Shown here one piece after another: positions 40,695 through 49,754 of a DNA stretch of 64,000 bases. Origin of the DNA: Enterococcus phoeniculicola ATCC BAA-412 (lineage in GTDB: Bacteria > Bacillota > Bacilli > Lactobacillales > Enterococcaceae); NCBI RefSeq assembly GCF_000407505.1, contig NZ_ASWE01000004.1, positions 124,001 through 188,000 on the forward strand. The letters are read 5' to 3'. The notes under the pieces are model-generated. The model saw only the letters and a program-made list of their open reading frames with translations, had not been told where the DNA came from and did not search any database. Numbering within the stretch: the stretch's first letter is position 1; every line of letters starts with the position of its first letter. The translations under genes were made by a program, and so were the position numbers.

Positions 40695-40746
40695 AAATAA
40701 CCACCAAATTTTAGTTGCGTATACTAAAATTTAGTGGTTATTTTTT
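40695..40746. repeat. Terminator-like inverted repeat in a divergent region
   Basis: AATAACCACCAAATTTTAGT and its near-exact complement (one G-U pair) flank a short loop, with T6 on the plus strand. Both neighbouring genes (phosphatase, recombinase) read away from it, so there is no known transcript for it to end. It may end an unannotated small RNA or mark an old junction. Confidence 0.7.
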
Positions 40747-41047
40747 ATAGTGATTCTTCAGTTTATAGAATTTTAAGTAAAAGGAAAACATGGTTGAATA
40801 AATCATGATACACTAAAAAAGTCGTGGTTTATTTAAAACCAAGACAAAAAATAATCTTATACAAGATAACGAGAGTTATGCATACATGAATAGTAATTTA
40901 TTTGAGTAAAAATGTCAATAACTTAGTTTATTTTTAGAAAAATTTTTTTATAATATGAATTTTTTGTTAAAATGAGCGGTTTTCTGGAAAAGTTGGGTTA
41001 ATTATAGCCCGTCTATTAAGCCGTCAAAAAGAAAGGAGCTAAATGTA
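40747..41047 (+). other. 301-bp leader of the recombinase gene
   Basis: AT-rich, no gene. It contains AATAACTTAGTTT (40917-40929), a variant of the 18-bp repeat found at 42481 and 43814. A -10-like TATAAT is at 40949-40954 without a good -35. A doubled CCGTC at 41009-41013 and 41021-41025 lies near the ribosome site GAAAGGAG. Confidence 0.5.
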
Positions 41048-42154
41048 ATGAAACGAGGAGAAAACATCTACAAACGAAAAGATGGGCGCTGGGAAGGACG
41101 TTATATTAAAGGAAAAAATGAACTGGGAAAAACAAAATATGGTTATGTCTACGGTCGTTCTTATCAAGAAGCACAAAGAAAGCTTTATCCCCTCAAACTA
41201 AAATATTTTGCGATTCGAGAGATCAGAGGAAGTACGACACTACCGTTTGATGTTCTTGCCACCTATTGGTTAAAAGATCAGCTTGAAACAGTCAAACCTT
41301 CTACGTATGCCAGCTATCAATATAAACTAACTCACTATGTGTCCCCTATTATTGGAAGAATCCCCTTAAATGAACTGACTCGTTTAGATGGGCAACAGTT
41401 GATTTGGACATTACGAAAAACACTTCAAATATCAACTATCCAAATAATCATGGGAATTGTTAAAGCGTGCCTGAATTATGCACAAGAAATTGGTTATCTG
41501 GAAAACAATCCTTTTCGCTTTGTTAAATTACCCAAAAAAAGAAAAGAAAAGGTGCGTGCACTGAAACGTTCCGAGCAAAAGACACTTATGAAGGTTGCTG
41601 TGGAAGAAGAAAAAAATCATGGATTAACGACAATTACCGCACTGCTCACGGGAATGCGGATTGGTGAGCTAGCTGCATTAAAATGGACAGATATTGATTT
41701 TGATGAAAATATTATTTCTGTTAGTCATACCTACCAGCGAATCAACTTAGAAAAAGGTACGAAGAAAACACAACTTCTCTATAATTCTGCAAAAACGGAG
41801 GGATCTGCACGAGTGATTCCACTAGGGCAGACTCTAAAACAGTTATTACTTACCCATGCAGAAAAAAAGGAGTCAGCTATATTTGTCTTCGGTAAAGGAG
41901 AAACAGCTACTGAACCCCGAACACTTACCTATCATTTTAATCGTATTCGGAAAAAAGCCAATTTACCAGATGTTCATTTCCATCAATTACGTCATACCTT
42001 TGCGACACGATGTTTGGAAGTTTCAAAAAATATCTCCTCAGTGAGTGCGGTAATGGGGCATGCATCTACGCAGATGACGCTAGATGTTTATGGGGACTCT
42101 ATGATAGAAACTCGCTTGGATATGTTGGAAAAGATGGAAGCATGCTTAGCATAA
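41048..42154 (+). CDS. Tyrosine recombinase / phage-type integrase
   Basis: 368 aa. An N-terminal arm-binding domain (GENIYKRKDGRWEGRYIKGK) is followed by a SAM-like core-binding domain (about 70-160) and a catalytic domain. Catalytic residues are R in LLTGMRIGEL, H-x-x-R in HQLRHTF, H in MGHAS and the nucleophile Tyr in TLDVYGD. This is the architecture of ICE/phage integrases (Tn916-like group). There is no excisionase, relaxase, phage gene or tRNA nearby, so it is an orphan or a domesticated remnant. A surface-protein locus follows. Confidence 0.92.
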   Translation: MKRGENIYKRKDGRWEGRYIKGKNELGKTKYGYVYGRSYQEAQRKLYPLKLKYFAIREIRGSTTLPFDVLATYWLKDQLETVKPSTYASYQYKLTHYVSPIIGRIPLNELTRLDGQQLIWTLRKTLQISTIQIIMGIVKACLNYAQEIGYLENNPFRFVKLPKKRKEKVRALKRSEQKTLMKVAVEEEKNHGLTTITALLTGMRIGELAALKWTDIDFDENIISVSHTYQRINLEKGTKKTQLLYNSAKTEGSARVIPLGQTLKQLLLTHAEKKESAIFVFGKGETATEPRTLTYHFNRIRKKANLPDVHFHQLRHTFATRCLEVSKNISSVSAVMGHASTQMTLDVYGDSMIETRLDMLEKMEACLA

Positions 42155-42602
42155 ATTAGATAAGAAATCGTTTTCAAAAAAAGAGTACTTTTTTTGGAGG
42201 GGATTTTTTTTGTTTTTTTTTGAAATCTGGTCTCCTCTTTACATTCTGTAATTTTTATCTGTTCCAAGGAATAAGAAACGCCAAAAAAGAAAGCTCCGTC
42301 AGAACGCCGTCAGCTACCTGCTGAAACTATTCACAGTAAACGATTTTCAAGCATTCTCTTGGTTTTAAATAAACTAAGATGACAATATCTAAAGTTTACC
42401 ATGCTTTTTCTTAAATAGTGGGAAAAAATGATGTCTAAAAAAGGTATTTTTATGGGAGAAAAAAAGAATTTTTTATTCCAAAAGAAATAACTTTAGTTTT
42501 TTTATAATGCTGATAACGTAATTTAAGTACACAAAAATAGAGACAAATGAACTCAGTTTTTACCTAATGGAATAAAGTGGAGACTAAGAAAGCGAGAACA
42601 AG
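42155..42602 (+). other. 448-bp spacer between recombinase and coiled-coil gene
   Basis: No gene is seen. A T/G-rich tract near 42185-42235 includes GGAGGGGATTT and AAATC...TCTCCTC, which may form a weak terminator. A doubled CCGTCAG occurs at 42296-42302 and 42307-42313. TATAAT at 42503-42508 lies just after the 18-bp repeat and is the likely -10 of the coiled-coil gene. Confidence 0.5.
42481..42498 (+). repeat. 18-bp direct repeat, copy 1
   Basis: AAAGAAATAACTTTAGTT, exactly repeated at 43814-43831. It occupies the place of a -35 region, 4 bases before a TATAAT, upstream of the coiled-coil gene. It may be an activator site. Confidence 0.75.
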
Positions 42603-43706
42603 ATGGCAGCCTTTAAAAGAAAAAAGAAACATGCAGTATTTGATATATTGAACGATTTAAAGGATGACTTTGAAGAAGATGGGATAGGTGAACTTCAGCA
42701 ACGAAATCAGCGATTAGAAATAGAAAACGTGAAACTGGCATCTGATAAACAGGAAATGGAGAAACGTCGTGTAGTACTGGAAACAAAGATTCGAGAACTG
42801 GAAGCAGACGCTAGAAGGGATTTTTCACCTGTTTCAAACTTAGAGCTTGAGGAATACAAAGGACTCATTGAAAAACTGACAAATGAAAATACTAAATTTT
42901 CTGAAGAAATAATTCGGCTTGCCAAACACCACCCACAAGTAAATGAATTAAAAGAGCATTGGGCACGAGAAAAAGAAAGCTATGTGCTTGAAATAGCAGA
43001 ACATAAAAAAGAGCAGATTGCTTTGCGTAATGAAAATAAACAGTTAAGTAAAGCAAATCAAATCTTACATAAAGAAACGAGCCAAATGAGTGTGGAAACA
43101 AATAGGCTGCTTGAAGAAAATGAGCAGCTGTCAGAAGAAAACTTAAGTCTTTCGCTACAAATAACAGAGCTGACTCAAGAACGGTATCAGAAAGAAGAAG
43201 CAGCACTCATTGTACAGGAGTCACTTCAGAGCATGTTGACACAGGAACGTACAGAAAATGAACGTTTGCATCAGCACTTTGATCGATTGACACAACAGAA
43301 TCAGCAGCTAACGGTTTTGGTGAATCAGTTAACAGAGTCAGCAAAACAGCCAGAAGGGACAGTTATTATAGAGACACGAGCCTACAAGGATTTGTTGGCT
43401 CATATACATGTGCTTGAAGAAGAACTTTCAACTTTTAAGAATCGAAGTTCTCAAGAAAATGACTATTCTTTAGCCAAAGATGAGTTAGCAAATATTCTAT
43501 TGAATGCCAAGCTGAATGAGAAAGACCTATTGAAGCAGGCTGATGCTAAAGCTCATGAAATAAAATCAGAGGCGAAAGAAGAACTGCGACACTTAAAAGC
43601 GAACACCCTACTTTATCAACAAAATGTTGAAGCGGCAAAAGAAGAATCAGAAAGACTCTTCAATCAATTAATTTCGCGTGTACATGAGTTAAATCAGATA
43701 GTCTAG
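42603..43706 (+). CDS. Long coiled-coil protein with DivIVA-like C-terminus
   Basis: 367 aa, almost entirely Glu/Lys/Gln-rich heptads (residues about 30-330), no signal peptide or membrane helix. The C-terminal part (ELANILLNAKLNEKDLLKQ, then ADAKAHEIKSEAKEE) resembles the DivIVA/GpsB coiled coil. A cytosolic scaffold for localised secretion or wall growth is a reasonable inference because the surface locus follows. Start ATG has only a weak ribosome site. I do not know a characterised homologue in WxL loci. Confidence 0.65.
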   Translation: MAAFKRKKKHAVFDILNDLKDDFEEDGIGELQQRNQRLEIENVKLASDKQEMEKRRVVLETKIRELEADARRDFSPVSNLELEEYKGLIEKLTNENTKFSEEIIRLAKHHPQVNELKEHWAREKESYVLEIAEHKKEQIALRNENKQLSKANQILHKETSQMSVETNRLLEENEQLSEENLSLSLQITELTQERYQKEEAALIVQESLQSMLTQERTENERLHQHFDRLTQQNQQLTVLVNQLTESAKQPEGTVIIETRAYKDLLAHIHVLEEELSTFKNRSSQENDYSLAKDELANILLNAKLNEKDLLKQADAKAHEIKSEAKEELRHLKANTLLYQQNVEAAKEESERLFNQLISRVHELNQIV

Positions 43707-44030
43707 GATAAAACTATTTTTTGAAGAAAACCTAACAATGGTAGTCTTGTAAAAATATATTAAATAAAAAAGTATACATAAATCAATAGTTGATTTACTT
43801 ATCTTTTCATTGCAAAGAAATAACTTTAGTTATCTGATTTGATGAGATAAAAAATTGCTTTTTTATTAACAAGTATTACCTAACTAGATAGAAAAACTGT
43901 GGTTATTAATTAGTAAGAGAGGTATCTATCTAAAAAAGGGGGACCAAATCTTATAACGTAGGAAAAACAGCTATGAAGTTATTTTATGAAAACTAGCAGG
44001 TCATAACTACTTGAGAGGAGGTGAGAAAAT
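43707..44030 (+). promoter_or_regulatory. Control region of the surface-protein operon
   Basis: 324 bp, AT-rich, no gene. It contains the 19-bp palindrome TAAATCAA-TAG-TTGATTTA (43779-43797), the second copy of the 18-bp repeat (43814-43831) and a strong ribosome site GAGGAGGTGA before the adhesin ATG. No canonical promoter pair stands out, which fits control by an activator. Confidence 0.55.
43814..43831 (+). repeat. 18-bp direct repeat, copy 2
   Basis: Identical to 42481-42498 and placed 199 bp before the adhesin start codon. The palindrome at 43779-43797 ends 16 bases before it. Confidence 0.75.
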
Positions 44031-47000
44031 ATGAAAAGGAAAAAAAATAGAAAGCTTTTTTGGGGAATAGCTTTGCTTGTATCGATGGTTATCGGCGTCA
44101 TCTTCGCAGATAGTCTACAACCGATTCGAGCGATGGAAGAGACCAACACTTCAGAATCTGAAGTGTTAAATACAAATGATTCAGTGGGGAATGTCTATGG
44201 AGTGGCAGGTGTCATTGACAACCAGTTAAATGCTATCTCAGATAAAGTGGCTGAACTTGAGGATATTGAAGAATTGAATGAACCAAGTGAAGCAAATGAA
44301 TCAGGTAAAGAAGCTACTGAAAACGCAGAAGTGGAATTAAAAGAGCCTGTTGAAGAGAAGGAAGTACCTGTAGCAAAAGCAGCGAACGCTCAAACAAGGG
44401 CAGCGGTAGATGTAAGTACATGGGCAGGATTATCTGCAGCCTTGTCAACAGCCACAGCTACGACAGAAATCAATGTTGTATCAGATTTGGTCGCAACTAG
44501 TGCCATTACCAATGCAGTGACAGATGCGACGATTAACTTTAATGGCCATAGTGTCAGTTTTGGAAACTTCTCTATTACTGTACCTACACTAACAACTTTA
44601 CGAATAAATAATTTCACCTACACAAGTACAGGAACGACGATTGCTAGAGCAGTGTTTCTCGGTGCAGGAAATATTATTTTTTCAGGGACAGTGAATTCCT
44701 TATCTGGGAATACGGGTCCTTTAGCGAATATGGTTGGCGGTGGACTTACATTTGATAATGCAGTTGCACATGTAAATGCAGCTCAGTCTAGTCTTACGAC
44801 GGCTGCGGCAATTGCAATGATGAGATCGAAAAATCTGACAATCACAAATGGGACACAATTTACATCTGAATCTATCTATGTATATAACATAACAACTGCT
44901 GGGGGAATTGTTATGATTGATAAACAAAGTCAAGTAATTACTCATGCAGCAGATGGACGAAAGATGATGTGGAACTTTGATCAGCAATCGGATGTAACGA
45001 TTAAAGATGAAGGGACGCTTTTGGATATAGAAGGGTACAACTACACTGAAGCTGATGATGGTGGATTGTTTAATGTTACCTCTGGTACGCTAAAATCTAG
45101 TATTAATGTTCTTGACGGTGCAAGAGTTAAAGCACATGCAAGACAAAAAACAGTACTACAGCTTGAGAGTGCTGGTGGTACATTTAATGTCAGCAATAAC
45201 TCTATTTTAGAAGTGGTATCAGACACTGATGGTGGGTACATCTATGGAGTTCCTATCCGCTTTAGGGTTCGTGGAAATATGGAGTTTAATGTGTCCAATA
45301 ACTCTAAAATGTCAATTGTTAAAAATGGTGGTGAAGCGCCAGGAATTCGTATGTCTGGTGGCGGAAATAAGGTACGTGTAACAGGTGGATCTGATTTTAC
45401 GATTATTAATGCCGGGAGTGGTTCAGCGTTATCTCCAGGTGCTAGTGCACGAAATCAAGGGATTTATTACGCAGGAACAGCAACTGAGCCACATGAGTTT
45501 ACGGTGTCAGGGGACAACTCCAACGTAAGTATTACAGCTAAATACGGTGCCGCGCTAGATGCAGGTTCCCAGAATTTTAACATTACTGCTGATGAAGGTA
45601 CTTATTTTGTTGCTAAAGGATTGGGACGTGTGGCTAGAGATGGAATTTTTAATGGTGGCTTAGTTAATTTCAAGATGACTAGTCCTAAATACTTTGATTT
45701 TCGAAATGACCGTGTGGGTGGTGGTTATGTATTTGATGTAGGGACGAGAACTTCTACATTCAATACAACAAACTCTCAATTATCTGTTTGGAAATCAGGG
45801 ACAAATTTAGATGATAATCCATCTAATGCATGGAACCTTTTTGATTATTCATTAACAGGCACCAATTATGCAACAGTTGTTTCTTCAACGGATGCTGATT
45901 TTACGGCAAATTATCTAGGCGCTAATGCTTATTCCCGGATGAGTGCTAATAACCAAACAGCAATTGTGGATTCGATTCGGATACCAACCAATGCAGATAA
46001 GTATATTTATGCAAATGTGTTAGTTCCTGAAGAAAAAGATTCTAAACCTCGTCCAGCATGGAAAGATGAAGTTGAAGTGAGATTGAAAATAACTAAATCT
46101 GATGGTACAGAATATACTCGAGATGGACTAACTATTGGGGATGAGCAAACTATCTACAATGACCCGACACCAAGTGACGGATTCGTAAAGATTGCGATAC
46201 CTAATGGGGACTTTATTGAAACAGGAGATACAGTTAGTGTTGTGGCTGCTTGGCGTGGGACGGCAGCAGGTGGACAACTTCCAAGCAAACCGGAGGATCT
46301 GATTGCGACACCGCAAAAGACATTAGATGTAACACCACCAACACCTGTTCCAACCTCATTAACTTCTGGTGTTATCACAAATGCGACGAAGCAACTAACC
46401 GAAAAAGACCTTGAACCAAATGCACGTGTACAGCTTTCGATAAACGATGGAACACCTGTCGAAGCGGGAACGGTAGCTGCAGATGGAACGTGGACATATA
46501 ATTTGACTAAGTATCTTGATCTTGGGGACAAGATAACGATTTATCTAACTGATGTGACTCCAACTTTCCCAGCAGAATTTGATCCAAGGGGATTAGAGGG
46601 CACACGGATTGATACTGGTAACCGCAATCCAAAAGCAGAAACTGCCTATCATGATACAACGTTTGCAAAGGCAACAGAATTTATTGTTGTAGATGTTCTT
46701 CCAGACGATGCAACGATTGAAAAAACAGTTGCAGTAGAAGGCGGGGCAACGACCACACAGGTTGGAGATTGGTTGATTTATACGCTAAAAGTGAAAAATA
46801 TGAAAGATGCAAGTTTAGACACCGTTTGGAAAGATGTCAAGATTGAGGATGTTTTAGATGCAAATCTAAAATTTGATGCAGAAAATACGGGGATTACCCC
46901 TTCAGATGTAACCTTTGATTACGACGAAACCAGCAGAAAACTAACGTTAAATATTGGTGATTTGGCGTCTCAGGAAGAAAAAACCGTAACATTTAAGGCC

Positions 47001-47660
47001 AAAGTCCAGCGTAGTGCAGTTGGAAACACCATTTTAAACAGTGCCAAAGCAATTGGCTACACACCACGGGAAGCAGGAACCTTTGTTCCAGGAATTGTTG
47101 ATAACCCAACGTACCAAACCTACGAAGTGGCAACAACAAAACCAATTGAAAATCCTGGTGGGGCTGTATTTGGTACATTAAGTTTAATTAGTGCACCGGA
47201 TGTCATCAACTTTGATATTCAAAGTGTCAATGAAAAAGCTACACACGTAACCAATCCAACCTATAGTAATCCATTAGTAGTGGAAGATACTCGTGCAAGT
47301 GACCGTCAGGATCCATGGCATATTACTGTGAAATTGATCCAAGAGTTGACGTTGCTTGATGAACAGGGGAATCCGGGAACAGATATTCTTAGGGATGCAA
47401 TTCGCTTTGTTTATGGCGATAAGACAACAACCTTAACCAATCAAGCTACACCGTTAGTCGGAAACGACTATGCTGCACCAGATGCGAATGGTTTGTATAC
47501 GTTGAGTGAGGGTTGGAAAGATACGGCAACAACCGATGGCTTTGAGTTATATGTTCCAGCTGGAAAAGTAGAGAGCCTTGGAAATTATCAAGCAGTATTA
47601 GAGTGGAATATTGAGAATACCCCACTTCCTGCTGCAGCGAATAATTTACCAAGGGAATAA
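44031..47660 (+). CDS. Large secreted adhesin, pectate-lyase-like beta-helix with WxL-like end
   Basis: 1209 aa. N-terminal signal sequence (KLFWGIALLVSMVIGVIFA), then an acidic linker. A beta-helix adhesive region spans about 125-640 (repeated LTITNGTQF, FNVSNNS, FTVSGDNSN). An Ig-like repeat lies near 775-860 (VITNATKQLTEKDLEPNARV) and a DUF11-type isopeptide domain near 885-1000. The C-terminal domain resembles WxL but has WHI and WNI in place of WxL. It corresponds to the large cscC-type protein of lactobacillar csc clusters and is probably held at the wall through its WxL-like domain and the DUF916 protein. Confidence 0.8.
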   Translation: MKRKKNRKLFWGIALLVSMVIGVIFADSLQPIRAMEETNTSESEVLNTNDSVGNVYGVAGVIDNQLNAISDKVAELEDIEELNEPSEANESGKEATENAEVELKEPVEEKEVPVAKAANAQTRAAVDVSTWAGLSAALSTATATTEINVVSDLVATSAITNAVTDATINFNGHSVSFGNFSITVPTLTTLRINNFTYTSTGTTIARAVFLGAGNIIFSGTVNSLSGNTGPLANMVGGGLTFDNAVAHVNAAQSSLTTAAAIAMMRSKNLTITNGTQFTSESIYVYNITTAGGIVMIDKQSQVITHAADGRKMMWNFDQQSDVTIKDEGTLLDIEGYNYTEADDGGLFNVTSGTLKSSINVLDGARVKAHARQKTVLQLESAGGTFNVSNNSILEVVSDTDGGYIYGVPIRFRVRGNMEFNVSNNSKMSIVKNGGEAPGIRMSGGGNKVRVTGGSDFTIINAGSGSALSPGASARNQGIYYAGTATEPHEFTVSGDNSNVSITAKYGAALDAGSQNFNITADEGTYFVAKGLGRVARDGIFNGGLVNFKMTSPKYFDFRNDRVGGGYVFDVGTRTSTFNTTNSQLSVWKSGTNLDDNPSNAWNLFDYSLTGTNYATVVSSTDADFTANYLGANAYSRMSANNQTAIVDSIRIPTNADKYIYANVLVPEEKDSKPRPAWKDEVEVRLKITKSDGTEYTRDGLTIGDEQTIYNDPTPSDGFVKIAIPNGDFIETGDTVSVVAAWRGTAAGGQLPSKPEDLIATPQKTLDVTPPTPVPTSLTSGVITNATKQLTEKDLEPNARVQLSINDGTPVEAGTVAADGTWTYNLTKYLDLGDKITIYLTDVTPTFPAEFDPRGLEGTRIDTGNRNPKAETAYHDTTFAKATEFIVVDVLPDDATIEKTVAVEGGATTTQVGDWLIYTLKVKNMKDASLDTVWKDVKIEDVLDANLKFDAENTGITPSDVTFDYDETSRKLTLNIGDLASQEEKTVTFKAKVQRSAVGNTILNSAKAIGYTPREAGTFVPGIVDNPTYQTYEVATTKPIENPGGAVFGTLSLISAPDVINFDIQSVNEKATHVTNPTYSNPLVVEDTRASDRQDPWHITVKLIQELTLLDEQGNPGTDILRDAIRFVYGDKTTTLTNQATPLVGNDYAAPDANGLYTLSEGWKDTATTDGFELYVPAGKVESLGNYQAVLEWNIENTPLPAAANNLPRE

Positions 47661-47677
47661 AGAAGGAGTGCTTGTTT

Positions 47678-48010
47678 ATGAAAAAAAAAGCTAGTTCTAT
47701 ACTAGTCATCGTGCTCTGTTCTTTTTCCACGCTCTTGTTTACAAACTTTAGCTATGCCAGTGAAAAGGACGGCGGCTCGGTAAAAAGCCAAGGAACCATT
47801 ACGTTTGTTGAAGGAAGTAAAAAACCAGGAGTCGTTACGCCAGGAGAAAAACCTGCGGCGAAGACACCCGGGAAAACCTTTCCTAAAACAGGGGAACTGG
47901 TGACAAAAAGTCTCTGGATTAGTGGGGTCATTCTTTTATTCATTGGATGTTACTTCATAATCTTTAAACGAAAAAGTCAGGAGGAGAATGATGAAGAAAC
48001 TAATTCTTAG
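47678..48010 (+). CDS. Small sortase-anchored protein (FPKTG), CscD-like
   Basis: 110 aa. A signal peptide (ILVIVLCSFSTLLFTNFSYA) is followed by a short Pro/Lys-rich stretch and the sorting motif FPKTG, a variant of LPxTG, then a membrane helix and a positively charged tail (KRKSQEENDEE). ATG 47678 has AAGGAG upstream; a TTG two codons earlier is the alternative. csc/WxL clusters normally carry one such small protein. Its start of the next gene lies inside it (20-base overlap). Confidence 0.82.
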   Translation: MKKKASSILVIVLCSFSTLLFTNFSYASEKDGGSVKSQGTITFVEGSKKPGVVTPGEKPAAKTPGKTFPKTGELVTKSLWISGVILLFIGCYFIIFKRKSQEENDEETNS

Positions 48011-48773
48011 TCCATTCTTACTTGCCTCATTATCGCTTATGATAGTGGGACCTCTAGCTGTGGATAGCCACGCAGTGGAAAGTAAAGGCTCCGTTACATT
48101 TGAAGGAGAATATCCTTGGGACAAAGTCGATCCAGAAAATCCTGGTGAAATTATTGATCCCGGTGAAAGTGAAACAGCCGGAAAATCCTTGCGCTTAGAT
48201 TTTGTTCCCACGTTAGATTTTAATCAGCAAGTGATCTCTTCTGAAGATCAGTTGTATCCAGCCAAAGCCCAATTGTTCCATTCAGAAACTCCTGCACGTG
48301 CAAACTATGTACAAGTCAGTGATTTCCGAGGAACCGGTAAAGGATGGACGCTACAGCTGTCCCAAGACTACCAGTTTCGTAATCCAGAAGATCAGAATAC
48401 CATCTTAAATGGGGCAGTGATTTCCTTAAATCACTCATGGGCGAATTCGTCGAATGAGAAGACAGGAAAACCACTCGTCCAAAAAGATGTGATTGAAATG
48501 AATCCAGGTACCACCTATGACTTGGCTAAGGCAGAGCCGGGGTCAGGGGAAGGCACATGGTTAATCTCATTTGGGGCGTCAGCAGATAATCAGTTTTCAA
48601 TGAAAAATACATTGGAAGCTATGGTGTCTGATGGCAAGCCCGAGACGGATCCCGTCTATAAACAGGATGTGTATGTCAATCATGCTGTTTCCTTGTTGGT
48701 ACCAGGAAAAACAGAGAAAAAGGCAACAACTTATCAAACGGTGTTAACTTGGACCTTGTCCGAGCTACCATAA
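47991..48773 (+). CDS. WxL-domain surface protein (CscB-like)
   Basis: 260 aa. Signal peptide, then a short linker and a WxL domain from about residue 70. The two WxL motifs are GWTLQL (in FRGTGKGWTLQLS) and LTWTLSELP at the C-terminus. The WxL domain binds peptidoglycan non-covalently. AGGAGG at 47980-47985 gives better spacing to ATG 47991 than to 47988. It overlaps the FPKTG gene, showing tight co-expression. Confidence 0.9.
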   Translation: MKKLILSPFLLASLSLMIVGPLAVDSHAVESKGSVTFEGEYPWDKVDPENPGEIIDPGESETAGKSLRLDFVPTLDFNQQVISSEDQLYPAKAQLFHSETPARANYVQVSDFRGTGKGWTLQLSQDYQFRNPEDQNTILNGAVISLNHSWANSSNEKTGKPLVQKDVIEMNPGTTYDLAKAEPGSGEGTWLISFGASADNQFSMKNTLEAMVSDGKPETDPVYKQDVYVNHAVSLLVPGKTEKKATTYQTVLTWTLSELP

Positions 48774-48803
48774 ATATTTTACCCATTATTAGGAGGAAAA
48801 AAA

Positions 48804-49619
48804 ATGAAAACAAGAACAGTATGTTCAGCAGCGTTACTTGCTTTATTAAGCACAGCAGCATTATTACCAGTAGGAGCAGCAGCAGCAGAATCAGCTACTC
48901 CAGTTCCAGCAGTAGGAAAAGGAACAATCACATACGAACAAGGAAATGAAAAACCTGAAGTTACACCTCCAGGAGAAGAAGGACCGGAAATTGACGGACC
49001 AGATACGCCAGAAGATTGGAATCCATTAATGATTGTTGGTGCAACAACATTAGATTTTGATACACAAAAAATCGGAACATTTACAGCGGATCAAGTGTAT
49101 AACGCAAAAGATTTTACAACAACTGAAACTGCTTCAGGTGATGCAGTTACAATGGAAAACTTTGTAAAATTCCGTGATATTCGTGGGGTAAAAAACCATG
49201 ACTACACTGTTTCAGCACAAATGACTAAACAATTTACAGCATTTGATGGTACTGCTTATGATGAAGATTTAATCCTAAAAGGTGCATCATTGGCTTATTC
49301 AAATGCGTCATTAGTTACTACAGCAGCTAATGCTGATAACTTGCCAGCAGTTGGTAGTGCAGACACAACACTTCAAACAGCCTTTAACTTAGCTCCAGAC
49401 TCTACTACAGGTTCAGCAGCAGGTGATTCTGTGACTGTATTGTCTACAAAAGGACAAAAAGGATTTGGCGTATTTGATATTAAGTTTGGTGAATTAGGTA
49501 CGACTTCACAAGAATCAGTGAAATTAACTGTACCAAAATCAAACCAATTAACAACAAATACATACCAAGGTGAAATTACTTGGACAATTGCTGAAATTCC
49601 AGCGGCTCCAGGAGCATAA
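48804..49619 (+). CDS. WxL-domain surface protein, probably highly expressed
   Basis: 271 aa. Signal peptide LLALLSTAALLPVGAAAA, then acidic Pro-rich linker and WxL domain with divergent motifs: YTVSAQM in place of the first and ITWTIAEIP as the second. Codon use is strikingly uniform (mostly CCA, GCA, GGA, ACA, AAA), unlike neighbouring genes, which suggests very high expression. Ribosome site AGGAGG. It is followed by a GAAA-tetraloop hairpin at 49655-49676 that may protect or partly end the transcript. Confidence 0.9.
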   Translation: MKTRTVCSAALLALLSTAALLPVGAAAAESATPVPAVGKGTITYEQGNEKPEVTPPGEEGPEIDGPDTPEDWNPLMIVGATTLDFDTQKIGTFTADQVYNAKDFTTTETASGDAVTMENFVKFRDIRGVKNHDYTVSAQMTKQFTAFDGTAYDEDLILKGASLAYSNASLVTTAANADNLPAVGSADTTLQTAFNLAPDSTTGSAAGDSVTVLSTKGQKGFGVFDIKFGELGTTSQESVKLTVPKSNQLTTNTYQGEITWTIAEIPAAPGA

Positions 49620-49654
49620 AGTGTGTATTTAATCAACAAATGAAGTAAAAACTT

Positions 49655-49676
49655 GGTACAGGAGAAATCCTGTACC
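49655..49676 (+). terminator. GAAA-tetraloop hairpin after the WxL gene
   Basis: GGTACAGGA and TCCTGTACC form a perfect 9-bp stem around GAAA. Only a weak T-rich tail follows, so partial termination or 3'-end protection is likely. Confidence 0.65.
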
Positions 49677-49754
49677 CTATTTATTCAGGCGAGATGAAGA
49701 GACAAAATAAGGCAGCTTTTGTGTCTTTCTCTCGAAATGAAATGAGGAGACCCC

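Noticed and set aside
42481-43831. 18-bp direct repeats as target-site or att duplication of a 1.3-kb element
   Set aside because: The recombinase gene lies outside the repeats and the enclosed gene is not mobile in type; shared regulation fits better.
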